From Pontiella desulfatans (lineage in GTDB: Bacteria > Verrucomicrobiota > Kiritimatiellia > Kiritimatiellales > Pontiellaceae): a DNA stretch of 64,000 nt. Position 1 is the stretch's first letter; the number at the start of each line of letters is the position of its first letter. The DNA is taken from NCBI RefSeq assembly GCF_900890425.1, contig NZ_CAAHFG010000001.1:248001-312000 (forward strand), given 5' to 3'. Position numbers and translations under genes: made by a program. The notes beneath the pieces were generated by a model. It searched no databases, was not told where the DNA came from, and saw nothing but the letters and a program-made list of their open reading frames with translations. Shown one piece after another: positions 1-9,061 of this stretch.

Positions 1-771
1 GGTGAACAGTTGCTTGGTTTTTCCGAACTCTACCAGCACGCCTTCATACATGAAAGCCGTGAGGTCGGAGACGCGCGCGGCCTGCTGCATGTTGTGGGTG
101 ACGATGATGATGGTGTATTGCTTGCGGAGCTGGCCGATCAAGTCCTCGATCTTGGCGGTGGCCTTCGGGTCGAGCGCGGAGGTCGGCTCGTCCATCAGCA
201 GGATCTCGGGTTTGATGGCCAGGGCGCGGGCGATGCAGAGGCGCTGCTGCTGCCCGCCCGACATGCCGAGGGCATTGGCCTGGAGCCGATCCTTCACCTC
301 GTTCCAGATGGCCGCCTTGCGCAGGCTCTGCTCGACGATCTCGCCCAGCTCCTGCTTGTTCTTCACCCCCTGCAGGCGCGGGCCGTAGGCCACATTGTCG
401 AAAATGGATTTCGGGAACACATTGGGCTTCTGGAACACCATGCCAACCCGGGCGCGCAGGGTAACCACATCGATGTTCTTCGCGTAGATGTTGTGCCCAT
501 CGAAGATCATTTCGCCGCTGGCGCTAGTGGAGGGGATCAGGTCGTTCATGCGGTTGATCGAGCGCAGCAGCGTGCTCTTGCCGCAGCCACTGGGGCCGAT
601 CATGGCGGTAACCCTTTTTTTCGGCACCTTCATGCTCACTTTGCGGACGGCCTCGAAGTCGCCGTAGAACAGGGAAAAATCCTTGGCCTCGATATGCGTT
701 TCGCGCACTTTGTGGTCGTCGTCGTGGTTGGCGAACGTGTCGATCTTCTTCATGGTGATTTCTTCGGTCAT
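1..771 (-). CDS. pstB: phosphate ABC transporter ATP-binding protein PstB (3' end off window)
   Basis: This is the cytoplasmic ATPase that powers high-affinity phosphate uptake by the PstSCAB transporter. I read 257 codons from the ATG at 771, and the frame is still open at base 1, so only the C-terminus is missing. Visible motifs in order are the Walker A loop GPSGCGKST, the Q-loop in [12 protein letters not shown], the ABC signature [15 protein letters not shown], Walker [14 protein letters not shown] and the switch histidine in IIIVTHNM. About 20 polar residues precede the conserved core. It lies 31 bp downstream of pstA and is the last visible gene of pstC-pstA-pstB. A phoU gene could follow outside the window. 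Confidence 0.96.
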   Translation of the reverse strand, partial: MTEEITMKKIDTFANHDDDHKVRETHIEAKDFSLFYGDFEAVRKVSMKVPKKRVTAMIGPSGCGKSTLLRSINRMNDLIPSTSASGEMIFDGHNIYAKNIDVVTLRARVGMVFQKPNVFPKSIFDNVAYGPRLQGVKNKQELGEIVEQSLRKAAIWNEVKDRLQANALGMSGGQQQRLCIARALAIKPEILLMDEPTSALDPKATAKIEDLIGQLRKQYTIIIVTHNMQQAARVSDLTAFMYEGVLVEFGKTKQLFT

Positions 772-802
772 ATTGGCCTCTAACGAGTAATTCGTAATGT
801 TC

Positions 803-2311
803 CTATCCACGGAGTTTCTTTGAAATACGCGCGCGCATCAGGATGGCGAACAGGTTCAGGAGCAGCACGATGGCCACCAGGGTGAACACCATGCCGTATT
901 GCACGTGGCGGATTTCGTCGACCGCCTCGTGCTCGGTGCACAGGTTGTAGATGTTCCAGGGCAGGGCGGGGGTCGGTTGGCTCAGGGTCTCCCAGATTTT
1001 GAGCGGGGCGCCCACGCTGACGGCCGCGGTAAAGATGATTGGCGCGGTTTCACCGGCCGCGCGGCCCATGCTGATGACGATGCCGGTCAGGATGCCGGGG
1101 AGGGCCGCGGGCAGGATGATGGTCATCACGGTGTGCCAGCGTCCGGCGCCGAGACCAAGGGCGGCTTCCTTGTAGGCGCGCGGCACGGCCAGGATCGCCT
1201 CTTCCGAGGAGCGGATGATGGTTGGCAGGATCAGCAGCGAAAGCGTCAACGACCCGGCCAACACACTCTTGGAGTCGGACACCTGGATCGTATTCAAAAA
1301 GAAGGCGAGGCCGAACAGGCCAAAGACAATGCTGGGTACGCCGGCCAGCGTGCTGATGCAGATGCGCAGGAAGCTGACCAGACGGCCTTCCTTGGCATAT
1401 TCGCAGAGATAGATGGCGGCGACCACGCCCATGGGGACGGCGAAAAGCATGGCTCCGAGCGTGAGGTAGATCGTGCCCAGCACCTCCGGCCAGATGCCGC
1501 CGAAAATGTGCGAGTCCTTCGATTTGTCGGTAATGAACTGCCAGTAGAGGGTGGTCTTTGGCTTCATCATCTCGCCGATGTGTTCCTCGAGGTAGGGGAA
1601 GAACGGCTCCAGCGTGGTGCCGGTGAACTGGTCGGCGCGCGGCTTTTCAACCAGAACGCCCATTGCGTCGGCATTGGAATAGTCCCACTCCTCGGAATAG
1701 AGCACCTCGTGCAGCTTAACCAAGGTGCGGTCCCAGCGCGTCTGGCCATATTGCTGCCGAAGCAGCACCGGGGTGCGCTGGCCGGGGAAGGGTCCCAGCA
1801 ATTCGCTCATGGCATCCTTCACGGCTTCGAAGGGGGCGTTGCGCGTCTCGTCGAGTTCCTGGATTTGTTCCTTCAGCGCCTTGGCTTCATCCTTGAGCCG
1901 ATCCTCTTCGGCTTCCAGCTTTTCGGCCTCTTCGGCCTTGCCTTCCTTCTTAAGTGCCCGGGCCTGGGTTTTCAGCTCCTTGGCTCGTTCTTTCCTGGCG
2001 TCCATGCCGGCTTCCAAGGAGGCCTCGAGTTCGCGGGTCTCGGCCTCGAACGCCTCCAGCATCTGGTAGGCGGGCGCGCGCGCGGCGGCAATCGCGGCCG
2101 ATTCCTGGTTGAATTGGTCCGGGTCTCCGCGGTCGAACTGTTCGAGCATCACGCGCCGGTGCTCGATGGTGCCCTTGAAAACGAAGGCCTTGGATCCGCG
2201 CCAGACGATGGGCGACAGGATCAGCAATAGCGCAACACCCATCACGGCAATGGCAATCAGGCCGACTCCGGAGAAGGCTTTGTCGAGGAGTTTTCGAGTC
2301 TCTAGGCGCAT
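803..2311 (-). CDS. pstA: phosphate ABC transporter permease PstA with a large coiled-coil insertion
   Basis: This is one of the two inner-membrane permease subunits of the Pst transporter. The C-terminal half (from about residue 275) is a normal PstA permease with several membrane segments and the loop that contacts the ATPase ([13 protein letters not shown]). After the first membrane segment (about residues 15-36) comes an insertion of roughly 220 residues. Its core (about 85-155) is very rich in Glu, Lys, Ala and Leu and should form a coiled coil. At 502 residues the protein is far longer than the roughly 280-300 usual for PstA. The insertion lies between membrane segments 1 and 2 and probably faces the periplasm. 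It starts 2 bp after pstC, so the two are translationally linked. Confidence 0.93.
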   Translation of the reverse strand: MRLETRKLLDKAFSGVGLIAIAVMGVALLLILSPIVWRGSKAFVFKGTIEHRRVMLEQFDRGDPDQFNQESAAIAAARAPAYQMLEAFEAETRELEASLEAGMDARKERAKELKTQARALKKEGKAEEAEKLEAEEDRLKDEAKALKEQIQELDETRNAPFEAVKDAMSELLGPFPGQRTPVLLRQQYGQTRWDRTLVKLHEVLYSEEWDYSNADAMGVLVEKPRADQFTGTTLEPFFPYLEEHIGEMMKPKTTLYWQFITDKSKDSHIFGGIWPEVLGTIYLTLGAMLFAVPMGVVAAIYLCEYAKEGRLVSFLRICISTLAGVPSIVFGLFGLAFFLNTIQVSDSKSVLAGSLTLSLLILPTIIRSSEEAILAVPRAYKEAALGLGAGRWHTVMTIILPAALPGILTGIVISMGRAAGETAPIIFTAAVSVGAPLKIWETLSQPTPALPWNIYNLCTEHEAVDEIRHVQYGMVFTLVAIVLLLNLFAILMRARISKKLRG

Positions 2312-2313
2312 GG

Positions 2314-3462
2314 CTATTTCCCGAGCTTCTTGCGTGAGCGCTTGACGATGATTTCGCTGGCGAGGTTCATGATGAACGAGAAGGCGAGCAGGCAGAACGC
2401 CATGGCGAAGAGGACGTGGAAACGGGAGGAACCGGTCACGTGGTCGGCCTCGCCCATGTCGCCGGCGATGGTGGCGGTGAGCGTGCGGATGGGTTGGAGC
2501 ATGTTGTAGATCGGGTCCGGCAGGCGCGCGGCGTTGCCCGAGGCCATCCAGACCACCATGGTTTCGCCAATGGCGCGCATGACGCCCAGGATGACGGCGG
2601 CGAGGATGCCGCTGATGGAGGCGGGAATGATGGTTTTGATGATGGTTTCGGCGCGGGTGGCGCCGAGGGCATAGGACCCTTCGCGCAGCTCGCGGCCGGC
2701 CGCCTGCAGGGCGTCTTCCGAAACACTCACCACCGTGGGCAGCGCCATGATTCCTAGAATGACCGATACGTTCAGGGCGTTGGTTCCGGAGCTGATTTCG
2801 ATGCCGCTGAGCTGGGAGGAGAGGCGATAGAGGAACAGGAGGGCGAGGGCGCCGAGTGCGGAAAAGACGATTGCGCCGGCAACCTTTGGATTCACCTTGT
2901 TGCGCAGTTTGTCGGTTGCCATGTCGCCTATCACCACCACCAGCAGGGCAACGATGGGCCCCAGCACAATCCAGATTCCGGCCGAAAGGATCGCGCCGCC
3001 GTGGTTTTGCAACAGCGGGGCAAAGACCACCAGCGCAAAGAAGCCATAGGCAACCGAGGGGATTGCCGCCAGCACTTCGATGACCGGTTTAACAATTTGC
3101 CGGACATTGAAGGGAAGCAGGTCGCTCAGGCAGACCGCGGCGGCAATGCCCAGCGGAACGGCCACCACCACGGCGCCGAGGGTCACCAGCGCGGTTCCCA
3201 TGAAAATGGGCAGCGCGCCGAACTCGGCGGGCTTGCCGGATGGATACCAGCGTGTGCTGGTGAAGAATTCCTGGAAACCCTCCAGTTTGAAGAAGGGAAT
3301 GGCGTCTTTCAGGATGAAGTAAAAGATGAAGAACACCGCGAAGGTGGAGAGCGAGGTGATCAGGAACAGGACGCCCTGTCCAAACATTCCGGCCAGCCGT
3401 TGGCGAAAGCTCGCCGCATCGCTCAACATTAGGCTTTTATTTGCTGTTTCGCTCATAGACAC
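2314..3462 (-). CDS. pstC: phosphate ABC transporter permease PstC
   Basis: This is the second membrane subunit of the Pst phosphate importer, partner of PstA. It has a hydrophobic segment at about residues 30-52, multiple later membrane spans and the conserved permease loop AAGRELREGSYALGATRAET. At 382 residues it is somewhat longer than typical PstC, with an extra loop around residues 205-230. Two starts are possible: a GTG at 3462, six bases after AAGGG, or an ATG at 3456. I list the GTG because of its spacing. Three Pho-box-like repeats lie 40-70 bp upstream, so pstCAB appears to have its own promoter separate from pstS. Confidence 0.93.
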   Translation of the reverse strand: MSMSETANKSLMLSDAASFRQRLAGMFGQGVLFLITSLSTFAVFFIFYFILKDAIPFFKLEGFQEFFTSTRWYPSGKPAEFGALPIFMGTALVTLGAVVVAVPLGIAAAVCLSDLLPFNVRQIVKPVIEVLAAIPSVAYGFFALVVFAPLLQNHGGAILSAGIWIVLGPIVALLVVVIGDMATDKLRNKVNPKVAGAIVFSALGALALLFLYRLSSQLSGIEISSGTNALNVSVILGIMALPTVVSVSEDALQAAGRELREGSYALGATRAETIIKTIIPASISGILAAVILGVMRAIGETMVVWMASGNAARLPDPIYNMLQPIRTLTATIAGDMGEADHVTGSSRFHVLFAMAFCLLAFSFIMNLASEIIVKRSRKKLGK

Positions 3463-3500
3463 ACGAATCCCTTAAGAATGGGTGCAGATTGGGGGGGTAA

Positions 3501-3531
3501 TGTTAGCGAAAGATTAGGGGAAGATTAAGAA
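3501..3531 (-). promoter_or_regulatory. Pho-box-like triple repeat upstream of pstC
   Basis: On the minus strand three hexamers of the CTAACA/CTAATC type follow each other with an exact 11-bp period (TTAG or TTAA cores on the plus strand at 3503, 3514 and 3525). An 11-bp period of direct repeats is the known layout of PhoB boxes. The hexamer differs from the E. coli CTGTCA. Confidence 0.65.
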
Positions 3532-3560
3532 GCTGTGTTGAGTGGGGGACGTGTTTTTAC

Positions 3561-3590
3561 AAAAAAAGGCGCGACCCGGAGATCACGCCT
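3561..3590 (-). terminator. Rho-independent terminator after pstS
   Basis: Read on the minus strand, an 8-bp stem (AGGCGTGA pairing with TCGCGCCT, one G-U) closes an 8-nt loop and is followed by seven T residues. It lies 22 bp past the pstS stop and separates pstS from pstC. Confidence 0.85.
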
Positions 3591-3611
3591 CAATCGTCAC
3601 GCCTCACGTTT

Positions 3612-4430
3612 TTAGTATGCGGTCACCGGAACGAACCCGATTTCCTCAACCATTTCCTGGCCGTCCTCGGTCAGGTGGATGGTCACGAACTGGTAGACCG
3701 CGCTGCCCAGTTTCGGATAGGTGTTGGTGTAGAGGAACAGCGGGCGGGCAATCGGGTATTCGCCGGTCTGCACGGTTTCGGCGGACGGGTAGATGCCGTT
3801 GATCTTGAGCGCCTTGGTGGTTTTGTCGACAAACCCGAGGCCGGCATAGCCGATGGCGGCCGGGGTGCTTTGCACGCGCTGGCGGATGGCGCCGTTGGAG
3901 CCGACATATTCGCAGTTTTCATGGATCTTCTGTTTGCTCATGACCAGATTTTCGAAGGTTTCGTAGGTGCCCGAATTGGTGTCGCGCGAGATCGTCACGA
4001 TCGCCTTGTCGGGCCCGCCGACCTCCTTCCAGTTGCTGATCTTGCCGAGGTAGATGTTGCGAACCTGTTCAATGGTCAAATCCTGCACGGGGTTGGACGG
4101 ATGGACGAGGATCGGCAGGCCGTCGAGGGCCACCACGTGGGCAACCGGCTGGACGCCTTTTTCGGCGGCGGCCTTGAATTCGGTCTCCTTCATCGGGCGC
4201 GACATCGCGGCGACATCGCAGGTGCTGTTGACCATGCCCTTCGCGCCGTTCCCGCTGCCGGACTCGGATACGGTGATGTTCACGTCGGGATTGGCCGACA
4301 TGTAGTATTCGGCAAATGCCTTGGCGATGGGGCCCACGGTGGTGGAGCCGTCGATGACGATCTTGTCTGCGGCACCGGCCATGCCGGCAACGGCGATCGC
4401 CGTGGTGATTGCGAGGATCTGTTTCTTCAT
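3612..4430 (-). CDS. pstS: periplasmic phosphate-binding protein PstS
   Basis: This is the periplasmic receptor that captures phosphate and delivers it to PstC/PstA. The 272-residue protein starts with a clear signal peptide (MKKQILAITTAIAVAGMAGA, cleavage near residue 21). The mature part has the PstS family hallmarks: IDGSTTVGPIAKAFAE at the N-terminus, SESGSGNGAKG, the phosphate-contact segment ISRDTNSGTYETFEN and IGYAGLGFV. The start is supported by the ribosome-binding site AGGAGAG, spaced seven bases from the ATG. It is transcribed alone, with its own Pho-box-like repeats upstream and a terminator downstream, which allows higher expression than the membrane subunits. Confidence 0.95.
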   Translation of the reverse strand: MKKQILAITTAIAVAGMAGAADKIVIDGSTTVGPIAKAFAEYYMSANPDVNITVSESGSGNGAKGMVNSTCDVAAMSRPMKETEFKAAAEKGVQPVAHVVALDGLPILVHPSNPVQDLTIEQVRNIYLGKISNWKEVGGPDKAIVTISRDTNSGTYETFENLVMSKQKIHENCEYVGSNGAIRQRVQSTPAAIGYAGLGFVDKTTKALKINGIYPSAETVQTGEYPIARPLFLYTNTYPKLGSAVYQFVTIHLTEDGQEMVEEIGFVPVTAY

Positions 4431-4501
4431 TTGAATCTCTCCTGGTTTGTTATGGTTCCCTAACAGTTTTTTTTATAACCGCGGTTAAATTCGGCGATTG
4501 C

Positions 4502-4532
4502 TGTTAGGAAAGCATTAGGGTGAGATTAAGAA
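4502..4532 (-). promoter_or_regulatory. Pho-box-like triple repeat upstream of pstS
   Basis: Three repeats with an exact 11-bp period (TTAG/TTAA cores on the plus strand at 4504, 4515 and 4526) read on the minus strand as CTTAAT, CCTAAT and CCTAAC. A possible -10 (TTTAAC or TTATAA) follows about 10-20 bases downstream. The arrangement matches the pstC box. Confidence 0.68.
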
Positions 4533-4584
4533 GTGGTGAATTCCAACGTGTTGCTCACAGGATCGACATACGGGTGGCTCTTCT

Positions 4585-5898
4585 CTATAGCCCCTTCCCC
4601 GTTGCTGACACCAGGCGGAGCTGGGCCAGGTTGTATTGGGTTGCCACGTTGAGGTAGAGCCCTTCCGCTTCGGCCAGCGCCTTGATCGACTGCAGGGCTT
4701 CCAGCGGAAGGCCCTGGTTCTCGAACACGCGTTCCAGGTTCAGGTCATAGGATTTGCGGGCGCCATCGACTGCGCGTTTGGCGAGGTCGAGGCGGCGCCG
4801 GGCACCGTTCAGCTCGGCATGCGCCAGGCGGACTTCCGCGGCAATGTCGACCCGGGTCTGTTCCTGCATGGCCTTGGCTTCTTCCATCATGGCGCGTTGT
4901 TTCCGGATATTGTTGCGGTTGCGCAGGCCGAGACTGTCGAATTGCCAGTAGACCACCCCATACAGATCGTTCCGGCGGTCGTCGTAGTCGTTGCCGGTTC
5001 CCGGGCCGCCGCCAAAATTGCCATAGCTATACCCCACCTCGACCTTGGGCAGGAAGAGACCGAATTTTTCCTGCTTCAGCCGGGCATCGGCCGCGGCGAG
5101 CTCGGCATGGTTGCGTCCGATCTCCGGGCGGTCATCCAACGCCTGGGCCACCAGGCTTTGCAAATCCGCGCCGGCGTCCAGCAGGGCCAGCGGGGCAATC
5201 ATGCGATCGGCCGGAACCAACTGCACGGGGTTGTCGAGCCGCAACAGGCGGGCCAGCTTGATTCCCGCGGCCTCGGTGCGTTCCATGGCCAGTTCGACCT
5301 TCTGCTGCTGAATGAGCGATTCCACCTCGGCGCGTTCGGCGTCGGCCTGCAGGCCTTCGCCGCTCGACGAGAAGTCGGCGGTCTGCTTGGCCAACTTATC
5401 CGCATGGTCGGCGGAGAGCTTGGCCACCTCCACCTCGCGGGTGGAGCGCACGAGTTCATAGTAGGCTGAGGCCACTTCGAGCATCACGCGTAGCCGGGCC
5501 GACTCCTCGCCCAGCTCGGCGGCATGCAGGCGCTGCTTTGCGGCGAGGGGAGCGAAGATTGCCTCCGAAAGGTCGAGGCCCACCGAGAGGCCGGGCTGGG
5601 TCATGCCGCCCATGCCGTAGTAGCGCGCGTTGCGCTCGACGTCCATCACGTTGCCCGACGTCTCCTGCACCGCGCCGTCCTGCCACGCATAGCCCGCGCC
5701 GATCCGCAGGGTCGGAATCCACTGGTACCACGCCGCGGATTGGTCGAGCTCGGCCCGGGCCACGCGCTGCACCTCAATGGCGAGCTCGGTGTTTTTTTCA
5801 TCGGCCAACCGCAGGGCGGTCGGCAGGTCGATCAGCAGCGTTTCCGCATAGGCGGCCGCGCTGCAGGCGAGAATCAGACTGAAAAGAGCATTTTTCAT
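4585..5898 (-). CDS. TolC-family outer-membrane efflux channel
   Basis: This is the outer-membrane channel of a tripartite efflux system and the last gene of a three-gene operon with the adaptor and RND transporter upstream (18-bp gap to the RND gene). The 437-residue protein starts with a signal peptide ending near AAYA (residue 18). It is largely alpha-helical, with two repeated OEP domains (about 25-215 and 230-430) whose long Ala/Leu/Glu-rich helices would form the periplasmic tunnel. The C-terminal repeat contains QTRVDIAAEVRLAHAELN, typical of TolC-like proteins. Substrate cannot be told from sequence. Confidence 0.88.
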   Translation of the reverse strand: MKNALFSLILACSAAAYAETLLIDLPTALRLADEKNTELAIEVQRVARAELDQSAAWYQWIPTLRIGAGYAWQDGAVQETSGNVMDVERNARYYGMGGMTQPGLSVGLDLSEAIFAPLAAKQRLHAAELGEESARLRVMLEVASAYYELVRSTREVEVAKLSADHADKLAKQTADFSSSGEGLQADAERAEVESLIQQQKVELAMERTEAAGIKLARLLRLDNPVQLVPADRMIAPLALLDAGADLQSLVAQALDDRPEIGRNHAELAAADARLKQEKFGLFLPKVEVGYSYGNFGGGPGTGNDYDDRRNDLYGVVYWQFDSLGLRNRNNIRKQRAMMEEAKAMQEQTRVDIAAEVRLAHAELNGARRRLDLAKRAVDGARKSYDLNLERVFENQGLPLEALQSIKALAEAEGLYLNVATQYNLAQLRLVSATGKGL

Positions 5899-5916
5899 GG
5901 TTTCAATCTCCGGGGG

Positions 5917-8900
5917 CTAAGCGTGTTTGGGCTGGTGCTTTTTCGCCAGCGTATAGACACAGGGAACGAGGAACAGCGTCAGGATGGTGGAGGCAATCAT
6001 GCCGCCCATCATGGCCCGCGCCAGCGGAACCATTGCTTCGTTGCCGATCGAAAAGTTGAAGGCGAACGGAAGCATCGAGGCCAGCATGGTCAGCGAGGTC
6101 ATCAGGATCGGGCGCAGGCGGACGCAGGCCGCCTCGTAGGCCGCCTCGAACGGGCTATGCCCTTGGTCCATCTGCTTGTTGGCGAATTCCACCAGCAGGA
6201 TCGAGTTGTTCACCACCACGCCGATCAGCATCAGCGAGCCCATCAACGATTGGATGTTGATGTTGGTGCCCGTGGCGAACAGCGCCACCACCACCCCCGA
6301 AAGCGCCAGCGGAACGGCCAGCATGATGATCAGCGGTTCCGAGAACGAGCGGAACTGGGCCATCAGCACCAGGAAAACCAGCACCACCGCCGTAACCAGT
6401 CCGAAGCCGAGCGACGACGCGCCCTCGCGCATCGACTGCACCGGGCCGCGCAGGTTGACGGTCACGCCGTTGGGCAGCTCGATTCCCGCCAGCACCTGCT
6501 CGACGTCTTTCACAACCGAGCCGAGGTCGCGCCCTTCGACGTTCACATAGACGTCGTTGACGCGCGACATGTTGTAGTGGGCAATCTCGGCGGGAATATT
6601 CACCCGGTTGATTTCGGCCACGCTCGAAAGCGGCACGGTGGTGTGGGTGCCGTCGAGTTTGACCGGCAACGGGATGTTTTTCAGTTCTTCGATCGATTCA
6701 ATCTCGTTGTCCTCGTATTGGACGCCGATGAAGAAATCGACGCCGCCCTTGTCGATCCAGATCATCCGGGCATGGCCCAGGCTGGAGCCGTAGGCGGTCA
6801 CGACATTGCGCGCCACATCGTCCTGGGTCAGGCCATAGAGCGCGGCCTTGGCGCGGTCGACGTGGATGTCGAGCTGCGGGTAGTCGAGCGACTGCGCAAT
6901 CTGCACGTCGGCGGCACCCGGAACCTCCTTCACGGCGCGTTCGATCTTTTCGGCGGTGGCGCGGCAGGTTTCGAGCGAGCCGGCGGCAATCTGGATATCG
7001 ATCGGCGCGGCAACCCCTTCGTTCAAGGTGGCGTTGATGATGCCGCCCGTCACAAACAGGAACTTTTCATGCGGGAAGGTTTCGGCTAGCCCGGCGCGCA
7101 GCTCGCTGACATAGCGCATGACGCTCTTCCTGCGGCCCTTCTCCTGCAGGTTGATGATCAGGAACGCGGTGTCGGGGCCCGAGTTGGAGCTGAGCACTGT
7201 CGAAAAACCCGCACCTTTGCCTACCGGCATGCCGATGTTCGAGATGATCGATTTGATCTCCTCCTCCGGGATGGTCCGCTGGATGTAGGCTTCGATCTTC
7301 GCAATGATCGCTTCGGTGTTTTCCAGCCGGGTTCCCGGCGCGGTCTTGACGCGGATCTCGAACGATCCGGCATCGACCGCCGGGAACAGCTCGGTTCCCA
7401 CCTTGGGCAGCAGCAGGAATGCCGCGGCGGAAACGCCGCCGATGACGGCGATGGTGAGCCAGCGCGCCTTCATGGCTCCCGAGAGCAGCTTTTGGTAGAA
7501 GGTGGCCGGTTCGGAAATCCGCTCTTCCAGGTTGTGTTGAACCTTGGCTTTCCCGGAATCCTTCCCGAGGAAGCGCGCGCAGAAGGCGGGGGCAACCGTC
7601 ATGGCAATCACATAGGATGCGGCGATGGTCAGTACGGCGGCGGCCGCCAGCGGCAGGAACAGGAACTTGATCATGCCGGCCAGGAAGAGGGCGGGGATGA
7701 AGACCGCCAGCGTGGTGGCGATGCCTGCCAGGACGGGCATCGAAACCTCTTCGGCGCCTTCCCGGGCCGCATCGATGGCGTTTTTGCCCATCGAACGGTG
7801 GCGCATGATGTTTTCCACCACCACGATGCCGGCGTCCACCACGGTGCCGACGGCCAGGGCGAGGCCGCCGATGGTCATGACGTTGAGCGTTTCGCCGGTG
7901 AAGTAGAAGCCGAGCAAGCCGGAGAGCAGCGAGAGCGGCAGCATCAGCAGCACGGCGATCGACGGGCGCAGCTTGCGCAGGAACAGCACCACAATCAGCA
8001 CCACCAGCAGCGCGCCGAGCAGCACCTGTTTCTGCAGGCCGTCCATCGCCTGGCGGATGTAGGTGGACTGGTCGCTCACCAGCGTGATTTCGGTGGCCTC
8101 GGGAATATCGCCACGCGCCTTCATGTTGGGGACTTCGGCGGCGATGCCTTCGCGGATGCGGTCGACGACCTGCACGGTGTTTTCGCCGGGTTCGCGCAGC
8201 AGCGGGCAGTAGACCGAGCGCAGGCCGTTCACGCGGACAATGTTGTATTGCAGCGCGGCGTCATCCTTGGTGTGGCCGATATCCTTGATATGGATGGTCT
8301 GCCCGTTGCGCACGGCGATCGGCACCTCGTCGATGTCGGCCGGGGTGGGCAGGGTGTTGACGGGGTGCACCTGGTAGTCGAGCGCGCCCATCTTGACCGT
8401 GCCGCCGGCCATCACGAGGTTGGCCTTTTCCATCGCCTTGACGACGTCGTCGGCCGAGAGGTGGTGGGCGGCGAGTTTGTCGGGATCGACATAGATCATC
8501 ATCTGGCGGAACTTGCCGCCGAACGGGTGGGGGATCTGCACGCCCTGGAGTCCGCCCATCTTGTTGCGCACGGCATAGTAGCCAATCTTGTAGAGTTCGG
8601 TTTCGCTCATGCCTTCGCCGCTGATGGCCGCGAGCAGGACGGGCATGTTGCCGGGTTCGGAACGCATCGTGAACGGAACCTCGATGCCGGGCGGGAGGTG
8701 GAACAGGTCGGACATTTCATAGTTGATGATGTCGTTCATGGCCTGTCCCGGATCGGCGCCGGCCTGGAATGTGACCTTGATGAGCGCCGCGCCCGGCAGG
8801 ATGCGCGCCTCGATGGTCTCGCGCTTGCCCGCGAGGGTCAGGGCGCGCTCGACACGCGAGGAGACCGATTTTTCCATTTCGCCGGTGGGGAGGCCGGGAT

Positions 8901-9048
8901 AGGAATAGTAGCTCATCACGACGGGCTTGTTGAAGTTGGGCAGGATGTCGGTCTGTATTTTCGGGTAGACCGCGAAGCCGAGGAAGGCCAGCGCCAGCAC
9001 GGCGGCCAGTACGGCGAAGGAATTTTTGATGGAGAATTTTACGAGCAT
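5917..9048 (-). CDS. RND-family efflux transporter, AcrB/MexB-like
   Basis: This is the inner-membrane proton-driven pump of the tripartite system. It has about 1043 residues, the normal length for HAE1-type RND transporters. There is an N-terminal membrane helix, two large periplasmic porter domains (about 40-330 and 560-850) and two blocks of membrane helices. Helix 4 contains the Asp motif GLALAVGTVVDAGIVVVENI, which carries the proton-relay acidic residue. The reading frame continues upstream, but that extension is Pro/Ser/Arg-rich and overlaps the adaptor gene out of frame. The ATG at 9048, with GGGGAGA four bases upstream, is the start. Co-directional with adaptor and channel; drug versus metal or other substrate is undetermined. 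Confidence 0.93.
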   Translation of the reverse strand: MLVKFSIKNSFAVLAAVLALAFLGFAVYPKIQTDILPNFNKPVVMSYYSYPGLPTGEMEKSVSSRVERALTLAGKRETIEARILPGAALIKVTFQAGADPGQAMNDIINYEMSDLFHLPPGIEVPFTMRSEPGNMPVLLAAISGEGMSETELYKIGYYAVRNKMGGLQGVQIPHPFGGKFRQMMIYVDPDKLAAHHLSADDVVKAMEKANLVMAGGTVKMGALDYQVHPVNTLPTPADIDEVPIAVRNGQTIHIKDIGHTKDDAALQYNIVRVNGLRSVYCPLLREPGENTVQVVDRIREGIAAEVPNMKARGDIPEATEITLVSDQSTYIRQAMDGLQKQVLLGALLVVLIVVLFLRKLRPSIAVLLMLPLSLLSGLLGFYFTGETLNVMTIGGLALAVGTVVDAGIVVVENIMRHRSMGKNAIDAAREGAEEVSMPVLAGIATTLAVFIPALFLAGMIKFLFLPLAAAAVLTIAASYVIAMTVAPAFCARFLGKDSGKAKVQHNLEERISEPATFYQKLLSGAMKARWLTIAVIGGVSAAAFLLLPKVGTELFPAVDAGSFEIRVKTAPGTRLENTEAIIAKIEAYIQRTIPEEEIKSIISNIGMPVGKGAGFSTVLSSNSGPDTAFLIINLQEKGRRKSVMRYVSELRAGLAETFPHEKFLFVTGGIINATLNEGVAAPIDIQIAAGSLETCRATAEKIERAVKEVPGAADVQIAQSLDYPQLDIHVDRAKAALYGLTQDDVARNVVTAYGSSLGHARMIWIDKGGVDFFIGVQYEDNEIESIEELKNIPLPVKLDGTHTTVPLSSVAEINRVNIPAEIAHYNMSRVNDVYVNVEGRDLGSVVKDVEQVLAGIELPNGVTVNLRGPVQSMREGASSLGFGLVTAVVLVFLVLMAQFRSFSEPLIIMLAVPLALSGVVVALFATGTNINIQSLMGSLMLIGVVVNNSILLVEFANKQMDQGHSPFEAAYEAACVRLRPILMTSLTMLASMLPFAFNFSIGNEAMVPLARAMMGGMIASTILTLFLVPCVYTLAKKHQPKHA

Positions 9049-9061
9049 TGGATCTCCCCGG

